This document shows, in pieces, positions 16,017-24,153 of a DNA stretch of 64,000 bases. The first letter of the stretch is position 1, and every line of letters begins with the position of its first letter. The translations under genes were made by a program, and so were the position numbers. This stretch comes from Serinicoccus hydrothermalis. Its GTDB lineage: Bacteria > Actinomycetota > Actinomycetes > Actinomycetales > Dermatophilaceae. The stretch lies in contig NZ_CP014989.1 in the NCBI RefSeq assembly GCF_001685415.1, positions 744,001 through 808,000 of the forward strand, given 5' to 3'. Under the pieces are notes generated by a model, which saw only the letters and a list, made by a program, of their open reading frames with translations, was not told the DNA's origin and did not search any database.

Positions 16017-17179
16017 GCGGGGATGATCCCGCCCCAGTCGGTGAAGTACTGCAGCACCGGTGTGCCGGGGATCTCGTCGTCCCAGATCTGCGGGTCCACG
16101 TCGAAGACCTCGCCGGTCGCCAGCCCGTCCAGCCACGCCGTGAGGCCGAGCACGTTCTGCTTGACCATCTTGCCGCGGGCCTTGTGGCCGATGTTGCCGT
16201 CGCGGGTGTTGCCCGAGGTCTCGAAGAACACCGCTGGGTTGCTGTGCCCGGTCGGGTTGAGGCCGTTGTAGTCGAGCCCGAGCATCATCGCCGACACCAC
16301 GCCGCCGCGGATGTCGATGACCGTGCCGTAGCCCACGTCGTACTTGTCCGTGCTGATGAAGCCGCGGTTGAGCGTCTCCAGCCACACGTGGCCCTGCATC
16401 TGCCGGGTGACGACGTCGTACTCCCCGCCCTCGATGCCCGGCAGCGTCGGCCCACCGGGGGCCAGCGAGATGCCGAGGGAGAACGTGATGGCCTCGCCCG
16501 TCTCCCGGTCGGTCTTCAGGCCCTGGTGGTGGATGTCGAGGGCATACGCCGGCTTGACCATCGTCCAGTACTCGTACCACGCCAGCGACTCGCGCGCGAC
16601 GAAGGCGTCCGGCGCCCAGTCCCGGTTGAGGTCGACCAGCTGCTCGTTGCCGTCGGCGTCCAGCCGCGGCGCGTCAGCCTCCCGGTCCCACAGGATCGTC
16701 TGCCGGATGTTGCCCTCGGAGCCGTCCGGGTTGTAGCAGGGGATGACGTGGACGGTGAACTCCTCGCGGATCGCCCGCCACTCCTTCGCCCCGCTCGTGG
16801 CCAGGCGCTTGAGCACGGTCAGCGAGGAGTCGAGGCCGTAGGGCTCGTTGCCGTGGATCCGGCCCTGCACCCACACCGGCGTGTCCCCGGTGCCGACGGT
16901 CGCGACGTACAGCTCGCGCCCCTGCTCGGTGAGGCTCTCGGCGGTCCCGATCTCGGACAGCGTCCGCACCGTCACCGGGTAGCGGCTGCTCCGCTCCAGC
17001 TTGCGCAGCTGGTCCACCATGTCGCCGTAGGTGCGGATCGCCGCCAGCGGCGTGTCCTTGCCGGGGTCGGGGAAGTTCGGCGCGGCCGAGGCGACTCCCG
17101 GCCCGGCGACCGAGCCGCCGATCGCGACCAGGCTCCCCCATCCGAGCAGCGTACGTCGCGAGATCTGGGCAGGGGACAT
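16013..17179 (-). CDS. Secreted M14-family zinc carboxypeptidase-like protein (Tat signal)
   Basis: A 388-residue protein with a twin-arginine signal, SRRTLLGWGSLVAIGG at residues 7-22, and probable cleavage after ASA near 33. Zinc ligands are visible in GRIHGNEPYG (His and Glu near 108 and 111) and in ALDIHHQG (near 214). AVFFETSGN near 318 holds the likely catalytic Glu, as in M14 carboxypeptidases. It probably acts outside the cell on peptides or cell-wall fragments. ATG 17179 follows GGAGG six bases upstream. The gene overlaps the convergent DUF421 gene by four bases. Confidence 0.8.
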   Translation of the reverse strand: MSPAQISRRTLLGWGSLVAIGGSVAGPGVASAAPNFPDPGKDTPLAAIRTYGDMVDQLRKLERSSRYPVTVRTLSEIGTAESLTEQGRELYVATVGTGDTPVWVQGRIHGNEPYGLDSSLTVLKRLATSGAKEWRAIREEFTVHVIPCYNPDGSEGNIRQTILWDREADAPRLDADGNEQLVDLNRDWAPDAFVARESLAWYEYWTMVKPAYALDIHHQGLKTDRETGEAITFSLGISLAPGGPTLPGIEGGEYDVVTRQMQGHVWLETLNRGFISTDKYDVGYGTVIDIRGGVVSAMMLGLDYNGLNPTGHSNPAVFFETSGNTRDGNIGHKARGKMVKQNVLGLTAWLDGLATGEVFDVDPQIWDDEIPGTPVLQYFTDWGGIIPA

Positions 17180-17434
17180 TTGAACCTCCAGGGGGTCGTC
17201 AGGGTGGCCACACGCTAGGGCGGTGATGGTCAAGCCCGGGTATGCCGTCGGTCAAGAGTTGATCAAGACGCGACGTCAAAGGGCCGCCGCCGACCGTCGA
17301 AAGCATGCCCCGGCGCGAATTCGACGGTCACCACCGCCGTGTCGACAAGGCGCGACCAGGGAAGTGCTGCCGGGGCGGGACAACGACGGTCACCGGCGCG
17401 AAACCACTGAGACGACTGGTCCACCCAGGGCGTC
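17180..17434. other. Non-coding gap with no gene found
   Basis: This stretch holds the promoter side of the M14 peptidase gene and one copy of the GGTATGCC motif (17239-17246). An 11-base direct repeat, CGACGGTCACC, occurs twice about 60 bp apart. No convincing start, hairpin or RNA gene was seen. Confidence 0.4.
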
Positions 17435-17720
17435 TCAGCTGTCCACCCGGATGATCTCCTCCTGGTAGGGCGCGATGACGTCACCGGAGATGCGGCAGTC
17501 GAGCACGAGGAACCGGCGCGACTCCTCCGGCTCGGCGGCCCAGGCCTCGAGCCGGTCCAGGTCCGCCGGCGTCCGCACGACGACTCCCTCGGCCCCGACG
17601 CCGCCGGCCAGGGCGGCGAAGTCGGCCTCGGGGATCAGCATCGGTCCGCGCGCCAAGCCCTGCAGCCCGTAGAGGTTGACCTCGGCGCCGTAGGCCGCGT
17701 CGTTCCAGACCACGGCCAGG
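17435..17720 (-). pseudogene. 3' remnant of a ThDP-dependent decarboxylase gene
   Basis: This frame encodes only the last 95 or so residues of a ThDP enzyme, from AVVWNDAAYGAEVNLYGLQG to APYQEEIIRVDS. It is about three quarters identical to the end of the intact gene at 20772-22424. Similarity stops abruptly near 17720, so the PYR domain, the central domain and the GDG motif are missing. It reads as a diverged paralogue that lost its 5' part, not as a recent copy. It could be mistaken for a small gene because a GTG lies at 17713. Confidence 0.8.
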
Positions 17721-17730
17721 CCGCGGCGGC

Positions 17731-17868
17731 CGCGACCGGTATGCCCGGCTCGAGGTGCACCTCGTCGACGGCGGGCAGGACGACGTCATGGGGTTCACCC
17801 GCGCGCAGGTCATCCACGACTGTCTCGACGCCTACGAGGCGCACCTGGACTTCCTGCGCACCGTGTGA
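17731..17868 (+). pseudogene. 3' remnant of an unidentified gene
   Basis: An open frame without a start encodes about 46 residues, including LEVHLVDGGQDDVMGFTRAQ and IHDCLDAYEAHLDFLRTV, then TGA at 17866. Composition and codon use look like a real protein C-terminus. It abuts the truncated ThDP remnant on the opposite strand. One deletion across a divergent promoter region would explain both truncations. The family is not recognised. Confidence 0.45.
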
Positions 17869-17890
17869 GGCGCCGGGGCCGGTGCCGGTC

Positions 17891-17896
17891 TAGGAT
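17891..17896 (+). promoter_or_regulatory. Possible -10 element of a leaderless promoter
   Basis: TAGGAT lies seven bases upstream of GTG 17904. This spacing is common for leaderless actinobacterial transcripts that begin at the start codon, and it supports 17904 as the start of the FAD oxidase. No clear -35 was seen. Confidence 0.35.
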
Positions 17897-17903
17897 GACG
17901 GGC

Positions 17904-20756
17904 GTGCCGCGGACGACCCTGGAGATCCCCTGGAGCCGGCTCGAGAGCGCGCTTGGCGAGCAGCTGGGAGACGGCGCGGTCAGTCGGCGGCCGATGGACC
18001 TGCACGCGCTCGCGCACGACGCGTCGCACTACCTGCTGACGCCCGAGCTGCTCGTCCGCCCCACGTCCGCGAGCCAGGTGGCCGCGGTGATGGCCGCCTG
18101 CGACCGCGTGGGCGCGCCCATCACCTTCCGTTCCGGCGGCACCAGCCTCTCCGGGCAGTCCGTCACCGACGCGGTGCTGGTCGACACCCGCCGGCACTTC
18201 ACCGATGTCGAGGTGCTCGACGGCGGGGCCCGTGTCCGGGTCCAGCCGGGGGTGACGGTGCGTGCGGTGAACGCCCGGCTCGCGCCCTACCACCGCAAGC
18301 TCGGGCCGGATCCGGCCAGCGAGGGCGCCTGCACGCTCGGCGGCGTCATCGCCAACAACTCGAGCGGCATGCACTGCGGCACCGAGCTCAACACCTACGC
18401 CACGCTCGAGTCGCTGACCTTCGTGCTGCCCTCGGGCACCGTCATCGACTCGGGCGCCCCGGACGCCGAGGCGGAGCTGGCCGCCAGGGAGCCCGAGCTG
18501 GTCGCCGGGCTGCTGGCCCTGCGCCGGCAGGTGCTCGCCGACCCGGACTCGGTCGCGACGATCCGGCGGCTGTTCTCGATGAAGAACACCATGGGCTACG
18601 GCATCAACGCGCTGCTCGACTACGAGCGGCCGCTCGACATGCTCGTGCACCTCATGGTGGGCAGCGAGGGCACGCTCGGCTTCGTCGCCTCCGCCGTCCT
18701 GGCGACCGTGCCCGTCCACCCCGAGGTAGCCACCGGTCTCCTCGTCCTCGACACCATCGCCGAGTCCACCGGCGCAGTCCCCGCGCTGGCCGGGACCGAC
18801 GTCGCCACCGCCGAGCTGCTCGACGCCGCGTCGCTGCGGGTGGCCCAGCAGGACCCGGCCTGCCCTCCCCAGATCGCCTCCCTCGCCATCGAGGAGCACG
18901 CCGCGCTGCTGGTCGAGTGGCAGGGCGACACCCCCGCCGAGCTGGACGCCACGTTGGCGTCGGCGGCCGCCACCCTCGACGGGCTGGCGCTGACCGAGCC
19001 TGCCCGGCTCACCCGGGACGCCCGGGAGCGCGCCGCGCTGTGGAGGGTCCGCAAGGGTCTGTTCTCCGCCGTCGCCGAGGCCCGCCCCGCCGGCACCAAC
19101 GCGCTGCTCGAGGATGTCGTCGTCGGCGTCGACGTGCTCGGGGAGACCTGCGTCGCGCTGACCGAGCTCTTCGACGCACACCGCTACGAGCAGTCGGTCA
19201 TCTTCGGGCACGCCCGCGACGGCAACGTCCACTTCCTGCTCAACGAGCGCTTCGACGACCCCGATGCGATGCGCCGCTACGCCGCCTTCACCGAGGACAT
19301 GGTCGACCTGGTGCTGGGCCAGGGCGGCTCGCTCAAGGCCGAGCACGGGACCGGCCGCATCATGGCCCCCTTCGTCCGGCGGCAGTACGGCGACGAGCTC
19401 TACGACGTCATGTGGCAGCTCAAGCGGCTCGTCGACCCACGTGGACTGCTCAACCCGGCGGCCGTCCTCTCCGACGAGCCCACGTCATACCTGCAGGACC
19501 TCAAGACCGCGCCGCCGGTCGAGGAGGAGGTCGACCGGTGCGTCGAGTGCGGCTACTGCGAGCCGGTCTGCCCGTCCAAGGACCTCACGCTCACCCCGCG
19601 CCAGCGGATCGTGGTGCGCCGCGACATCCAGACCGCGCGCGCCGCCGGCGACCACGCGCTCGCCGACTCCCTCGAGCGCGACTACGACTACGACGGCAAC
19701 CAGACCTGTGCCGTCGACGGGATGTGCCAGAGCGCGTGCCCGGTCCGCATCGACACCGGCGCCCTCACCCGACGGCTGCGCCGGGAGTCCGTCACCCGCA
19801 CGGCGCAGGCGGCCTGGGCAGGGGCGGCGAGGGCCTGGGGCACGGTCGCGCCCCTGGGAGGGCTGGCGCTGAGTGCGGCCCGCCTGGTGCCCTCCGGCGT
19901 CCCGGTGGCTGCCACGCGGGTGGTGCGCGCGGTGGCCGGCGCCGACGCCGTGCCGCTCTACGACGCGCGCCTGCCGCGCGGTGGCCGGCGCCGCCGTGAG
20001 CTCGACCCCGCCTCCCCCGCCGCCGTGCTCTTCAGCACCTGCATCGGCGAGATGTTCGGGACCGAGCCGGGCGGCCACCGCGGCGACCTGGGCTCCGGGG
20101 CGACCGGCGCACTCGTCGACCTGTGCGTGCGCGCCGACGTCCCGCTGCGCACGCCGGCCGGCATCCGCGACCTGTGCTGCGGCACCCCGTGGAAGTCCAA
20201 GGGGCTGGACGACGGGTATGCCGTCATGGCCGACCGGGTCGTCCCGGCCCTGCGGGAGGCCACCGAGGGTGGCCGGCTGCCGGTGGTGGTCGAGGCGTCC
20301 TCCTGCGCCGAGGGCCTCGTCGTGATGCTCGCCGAGCGCGCACCGGAGCTGCGGGTGGTGGACGCCGTCGACTTCGTCCGGGACACCGTGCTCCCCCGGC
20401 TCGCCGTGCGTCGCACCGACCGCACCGTCGTCGTGCACCCCACCTGCTCCTCCGAGCGGTCCGGCAGCACCGAGGCCCTGGTGGCCCTGGCTCGTGCGGT
20501 CTCGACCGACGTGGTGGTGCCGGTGTCCTGGGGCTGCTGTGCCTTCGCCGGGGACCGTGGTCTGCTGCACCCCGAGCTCACCGCCTCGGCCACCGCGGCG
20601 GAGGCCGCCGAGGTCGCCCTCGTCGTGACCCGGGACACCTCTCGAAAGCCGGGTTTCGTCTCGTGCAACCGCACCTGCGAGATCGGCATGACCAGGGCCA
20701 CCGGCCACCCTTACCGGCACGTGCTCGAGCTGCTCGAGGAGGCGAGCCGCCTGTGA
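17904..20756 (+). CDS. FAD-linked oxidase with Fe-S and CCG domains (D-lactate/2-hydroxyacid dehydrogenase type)
   Basis: A 950-residue three-part enzyme. Residues 1-200 form a PCMH FAD-binding domain (FRSGGTSLSGQSVTDAVLVD and GGVIANNSSGMHCGT). Residues 230-520 form the GlcD-type C-terminal domain, including GHARDGNVHFLL and LKAEHGTGRIMAPFVRRQYG. Two 4Fe-4S motifs follow (CVECGYCEPVCPSKD near 542-556 and CAVDGMCQSACPV near 597-609). The last 250 residues carry CCG-type cysteine clusters (DLCCGTPWKSKG, SWGCCAFAGDRG, SCNRTCEIGM). Such proteins oxidise D-2-hydroxy acids and pass electrons to quinone or cytochrome. The neighbouring ThDP enzyme suggests an aromatic hydroxy acid such as mandelate, but D-lactate is equally possible. 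ATG 17895 is an alternative start. Confidence 0.82.
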   Translation: MPRTTLEIPWSRLESALGEQLGDGAVSRRPMDLHALAHDASHYLLTPELLVRPTSASQVAAVMAACDRVGAPITFRSGGTSLSGQSVTDAVLVDTRRHFTDVEVLDGGARVRVQPGVTVRAVNARLAPYHRKLGPDPASEGACTLGGVIANNSSGMHCGTELNTYATLESLTFVLPSGTVIDSGAPDAEAELAAREPELVAGLLALRRQVLADPDSVATIRRLFSMKNTMGYGINALLDYERPLDMLVHLMVGSEGTLGFVASAVLATVPVHPEVATGLLVLDTIAESTGAVPALAGTDVATAELLDAASLRVAQQDPACPPQIASLAIEEHAALLVEWQGDTPAELDATLASAAATLDGLALTEPARLTRDARERAALWRVRKGLFSAVAEARPAGTNALLEDVVVGVDVLGETCVALTELFDAHRYEQSVIFGHARDGNVHFLLNERFDDPDAMRRYAAFTEDMVDLVLGQGGSLKAEHGTGRIMAPFVRRQYGDELYDVMWQLKRLVDPRGLLNPAAVLSDEPTSYLQDLKTAPPVEEEVDRCVECGYCEPVCPSKDLTLTPRQRIVVRRDIQTARAAGDHALADSLERDYDYDGNQTCAVDGMCQSACPVRIDTGALTRRLRRESVTRTAQAAWAGAARAWGTVAPLGGLALSAARLVPSGVPVAATRVVRAVAGADAVPLYDARLPRGGRRRRELDPASPAAVLFSTCIGEMFGTEPGGHRGDLGSGATGALVDLCVRADVPLRTPAGIRDLCCGTPWKSKGLDDGYAVMADRVVPALREATEGGRLPVVVEASSCAEGLVVMLAERAPELRVVDAVDFVRDTVLPRLAVRRTDRTVVVHPTCSSERSGSTEALVALARAVSTDVVVPVSWGCCAFAGDRGLLHPELTASATAAEAAEVALVVTRDTSRKPGFVSCNRTCEIGMTRATGHPYRHVLELLEEASRL

Positions 20757-20771
20757 GCGACATCCGTGGTG

Positions 20772-22424
20772 TCAGCTGTTCACCCGGATGATCTCCTCCT
20801 GGTAGGGCGCGACGACGTCACGGGACACCCGGCAGTCGAGGACGAGGAACGAGCGCTCGTCGGCCGGCTGCGCCGCCCAGTCGGCGAGCTGGTCGAGGTC
20901 CTCCAGGCTCCGCACGACGACACCTCGGGCACCCACACCGGAGGCCAGCGCGGCGAAGTCGACCTCCGGGATGAGCATCGGCGCGAGCGCCAGCCCCTGC
21001 AGCCCGTAGAGGTTGACCTCGGCGCCGTAGGCCCCATCGTTCCACACCACGGCCATCCCTGACCCGCCGGCGACGCGCACCGCCGACTCCAGGTCGGCCA
21101 GGGCCATGAGCCCGCCGCCGTCCCCGGTGGTGAGCACGACCGTCGCGTCCGGGCGGGCCAGCGCGGCGCCGACCACCGAGGGCCAGCCCAGGCCGATCGA
21201 CTGGAAGGCGGTGCCCACCATGATCATCCGGTCGGGCGCCGCCACCGGCCAGTACATGTTCGCCCACCCGATGAAGTGCCCACCGTCGGAGACGACGACC
21301 CGGTCCTGCGGCAGCAGCTCGCCGATCCGGACGGCGACCGACCGCGGGTCCAGCCGGCCGTCGGGCGCGAGGTCCTCCCCGGGGTGGTAGGCGCGCAGCT
21401 CGGCGACGGGGACGGACTCGCGCCAGGCGCCGGGCGCGTGGCCGAGCTCGCCGAGCTGCGCGGTGACCGCCCTGGCCACGATGGCCGCATCACCCTGGAC
21501 GTAGCCCCCGACGTGAGGGTGGGTGGCCGCCGGCGCGACGTCGACCTGGAAGATGCGGGTGCCGGGCGCCAGCAGCGCTCCGAAGCGCATCGTGAACTGG
21601 TTGAGCGAGGCGCCGAAGACGACCGCCACGTCGGCCTCGCGCACGAGCTCCATCGCCCCCTCGGCACCCCAACCGCCGGCCACCCCCAGGTCGTACTCCG
21701 CCCGGGGGAAGATGTTGCGCCCCAGCGAGGTGGTGGCGGTCACCGCGCCGGTGGCGTCGGCGAGGTCCCCCAACGTCTCCCCCGCGCCGGCCAGCCACGC
21801 CCCACGCCCGGCGAGCAGCAGCGGCCGCTGCGCCCCGGCCAGGGCGGTGGCGATCTCCGTGATGGAGCCGGCGGCGAAGTCGCCGACGGGCTCACGGGGC
21901 GCCGGCGTCAGCGGGGCGGGCACCTCGGGCACCGGGCCGGCGTCGAGCTTGGCGACGTCGTAGGGCACTGCGAGCACGGTCGGCACCCGGTAGGTCAGCG
22001 CGTGCTCGATCGCGATGACCGTGGTCGCCGCCGCGTCGGTGCGACCGACGGTATACGTCCGCGCCCCCACCGCGGAGGCCAGCGCGATCTGGTCGACGTC
22101 CCAGGGGCGGGGGCCGGAGGTCGGGCCGTCGCCGACGACGAGGACGAGCGGCACCTTGGCCTGCACCGCCTCGGCCAGCGCCGTGAGCGTGTTGGTGAAG
22201 CCGGCGCCGTAGGTCGAGGTCGCCGCGGCGATCCGCCCGCTGGCACGCTGGTGGGCGTCCGCCGCCACGACTCCCCCGGCCTCGTGGCGGACCGCGGTGA
22301 ACTGCACGTCGCTCGAGCGCTCGAGGGCGTCGAGGACGTGCGCGTTGCCGTTGCCCATGACCCCGAAGACGTGGTCGACGTGGCGGGCCAGGGTGCGGGC
22401 GACGTGGGCGGAGACGCTGGGCAT
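20772..22424 (-). CDS. ThDP-dependent decarboxylase-like enzyme (benzoylformate/phenylpyruvate type)
   Basis: A 550-residue ThDP enzyme. The N-terminal PYR domain has the conserved Glu in AVRHEAGGVVAADA near residue 46, a central domain follows near 190-330, and the PP domain begins near 355. The cofactor motif is GDGGGLMALADLE near 431, ending in WND instead of the usual NN. The protein lacks the FAD-type middle domain hallmarks of acetolactate synthase, so a 2-oxo acid decarboxylase is most likely. ATG 22424 follows AGAGGA; an ATG at 22449 would add eight residues. It converges on the FAD oxidase gene. Oxidase plus decarboxylase could turn a 2-hydroxy acid into an aldehyde, which is inference only. 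A truncated paralogue lies at 17435-17720. Confidence 0.75.
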   Translation of the reverse strand: MPSVSAHVARTLARHVDHVFGVMGNGNAHVLDALERSSDVQFTAVRHEAGGVVAADAHQRASGRIAAATSTYGAGFTNTLTALAEAVQAKVPLVLVVGDGPTSGPRPWDVDQIALASAVGARTYTVGRTDAAATTVIAIEHALTYRVPTVLAVPYDVAKLDAGPVPEVPAPLTPAPREPVGDFAAGSITEIATALAGAQRPLLLAGRGAWLAGAGETLGDLADATGAVTATTSLGRNIFPRAEYDLGVAGGWGAEGAMELVREADVAVVFGASLNQFTMRFGALLAPGTRIFQVDVAPAATHPHVGGYVQGDAAIVARAVTAQLGELGHAPGAWRESVPVAELRAYHPGEDLAPDGRLDPRSVAVRIGELLPQDRVVVSDGGHFIGWANMYWPVAAPDRMIMVGTAFQSIGLGWPSVVGAALARPDATVVLTTGDGGGLMALADLESAVRVAGGSGMAVVWNDGAYGAEVNLYGLQGLALAPMLIPEVDFAALASGVGARGVVVRSLEDLDQLADWAAQPADERSFLVLDCRVSRDVVAPYQEEIIRVNS

Positions 22425-22493
22425 ACGAGTTTCCTCTGCTGGAGACATGACGGGATCGAGGCCGTATGTGTCTCCCGCGCCGGGCGCGGCTCC

Positions 22494-22512
22494 GTGCTCC
22501 TTTTTCGAGCAC
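22494..22512 (-). promoter_or_regulatory. Short hairpin in the leader of the ThDP gene
   Basis: GTGCTC at 22494-22499 pairs with GAGCAC at 22507-22512 around a seven-base loop containing five T on the plus strand. It lies in the 142-bp gap between the aldolase stop and the ThDP enzyme start. It could be a terminator or a regulator site. Evidence is weak. Confidence 0.3.
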
Positions 22513-22566
22513 CGGCGCGCAGCGGCACCGGACCCCTCGACTATAGGTGCTGGCGGGGGCGGGCCG

Positions 22567-23367
22567 TCAGGACCGGTCGGTGTCCTCTCCCCCGGAGCCG
22601 ATGAAGCGCGCCGCCAGCGCCTCCGACCCGCGGGCGAGCAGCGCCACGTCGGCACCGACCAGGACGAAGGAGGCACCCTGCTCGAGGTAGGCGTCCGCCA
22701 CGGCGGGGTCGAAGGCGTTGACGCCCACGGGGGTCCCCGCCGCCCGCACCGCGTCGAAGGTCCGGAGCACGGCGGCCCGCACGTCCGGGTGCGTCTGCTG
22801 CCCCAGCACGCCCATGGACGCCGCCAGGTCGCTGGGCCCGACGAAGACCCCGTCGACGCCGTCGACCGCCCCGATCTCGGCCGACGCCTCGACGGCGGCC
22901 TCGGACTCGATCTGCACGAGCAGCGAGACGTGCTCCTCGGCCTGCTGGAGGTAGCCCTCGACGCGGTTCCACCGCGCCGAGCGGCCGAGGGCCGAGCCCA
23001 CGCCCCGCCTGCCGCGGGGCGGGTAGCGGACCGCCGCGACGGCGTCGGCGGCCTCCTGCGCGCTGTCGACCATGGGCACGAGGATGGTCTGCGCGCCGAG
23101 GTCGAGCACCTGCTTGAGGAGGACCGGGTCGGCGGAGGGGACGCGGACGACCGGCAGGACGGGGTATGCCGCCACCGCCTGCAGCTGCGCGAGCACCGAC
23201 TCCAGGCCGTTGGGGGCGTGCTCCATGTCGATGAGCAGCCAGTCCAGACCGGAGCCGGCGGCGATCTCGGCGACCAGCGGTGAGCCCGAGCTGAGCCACA
23301 TGCCGACCATCGGCCGGTCCTTGGAGCCCAGCACGTCGCGGAAGGTCGGCGTCAGACGAAGCGGCAC
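22567..23367 (-). CDS. hpaI: 4-hydroxy-2-oxoheptanedioate aldolase (HpaI/HpcH family)
   Basis: A 266-residue class II aldolase. The catalytic His lies in LLIDMEHAPN near residue 47. The metal-binding Glu is in LVQIESEAAVEA and the Asp in GVFVGPSDLAASMG. HpaI cleaves 4-hydroxy-2-oxo-heptane-1,7-dioate to pyruvate and succinic semialdehyde in the last step of homoprotocatechuate meta-cleavage. GTG 23367 starts the conserved VPLRLTPTFRDVL and overlaps the hydratase end by 16 bases, supporting cotranslation. Gene order (hydratase then aldolase) matches the pathway. Confidence 0.88.
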   Translation of the reverse strand: MPLRLTPTFRDVLGSKDRPMVGMWLSSGSPLVAEIAAGSGLDWLLIDMEHAPNGLESVLAQLQAVAAYPVLPVVRVPSADPVLLKQVLDLGAQTILVPMVDSAQEAADAVAAVRYPPRGRRGVGSALGRSARWNRVEGYLQQAEEHVSLLVQIESEAAVEASAEIGAVDGVDGVFVGPSDLAASMGVLGQQTHPDVRAAVLRTFDAVRAAGTPVGVNAFDPAVADAYLEQGASFVLVGADVALLARGSEALAARFIGSGGEDTDRS

Positions 23368-24137
23368 GTGACGGTCCCCATCTCGCGGTAGTCGCAGTGC
23401 ACGTCGTCCCCGCGGGACACCCACATCGGCCGGGTGAACGACCCGGCCAGGATGATCTCGCCGGCTTCCAGCCGGGCGCCGTGCTGGTGGAACTTGTTGG
23501 CCAGCCAGGCCACCCCGGTCGCGGGGTGCCCGAGGACACCGGCGGCCACGCCGGTCTCCTCGACCTCCCCGTTGCGGGACAGCACCCCGGGGACCCAGCG
23601 CAGGTCGATCTCGTCCGGGCGCCGGCGCTCGTCACCGAGCACCATCGCACCGTAGGCGGCGTTGTCGCTGATGGTGTCGACGATGGTGCGGCCCTCGAGC
23701 TCGATGTGCGAGTTGAGGACCTCCAGCGCCGGGACGGCGTAGTCGATGGCGTCCAGGGTCTGCTCAAGGGTGCAGTCCGGCCCGGACAGCGGCCGAGCCA
23801 GCACGAAGGCGAGCTCGACCTCGATGCGGACATTGGAGAAGTGGTCGACCGGGATCTCGGCGCCCGAGGCGTGGACGGTGTCGTCGAACATCACGCCGTA
23901 GTCCGGCTCGGTGATCCCTGTGGCCTGCTGCATCGCCTTGGAGGTCAACCCGATCTTGCGGCCCACCAGTCGGCGACCGGCGGCGAGGTTCTGGTCACGC
24001 CACACGCCCTGGATGGCGTAGGAGTCCTCGATGGTCGCCTCGGGGTAGCGCGCCGTGATCCGGGGCACCACCGAGTGCGTCCGGTCCGCCTCGGCCAGCT
24101 CCTCGGCGATCGTGGCGATCTGCTCGGGTGTCAGCAT
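23352..24137 (-). CDS. hpaH: 2-oxo-hept-4-ene-1,7-dioate hydratase
   Basis: A 261-residue member of the HpaH/MhpD hydratase family of the FAH superfamily. Signature stretches include VGRKIGLTSKAMQQATGITE near residues 58-77, VRIEVELAFVLARPL near 103-117 and a DNAAYGAMVLGDERR loop near 158-172. It hydrates the dienoic acid formed after isomerisation in homoprotocatechuate degradation and feeds the HpaI aldolase encoded next. It lies 16 bp after hpaD on the same strand. The related hydratases MhpD and DmpE are alternatives, but the hpa neighbours favour HpaH. Confidence 0.88.
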   Translation of the reverse strand: MLTPEQIATIAEELAEADRTHSVVPRITARYPEATIEDSYAIQGVWRDQNLAAGRRLVGRKIGLTSKAMQQATGITEPDYGVMFDDTVHASGAEIPVDHFSNVRIEVELAFVLARPLSGPDCTLEQTLDAIDYAVPALEVLNSHIELEGRTIVDTISDNAAYGAMVLGDERRRPDEIDLRWVPGVLSRNGEVEETGVAAGVLGHPATGVAWLANKFHQHGARLEAGEIILAGSFTRPMWVSRGDDVHCDYREMGTVTCRFV

Positions 24138-24153
24138 CCGTGGTCATCCCTCG

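Noticed and set aside
17435-17713. Small stand-alone gene of 92 codons
   Set aside because: It matches only the C-terminus of the ThDP enzyme at 20772-22424 and has no fold of its own, so it is called a gene remnant.
22494-22512. Rho-independent terminator of hpaI
   Set aside because: The stem is only six base pairs and the T-run falls in the loop, not after the stem. It is kept only as a low-confidence regulatory hairpin.
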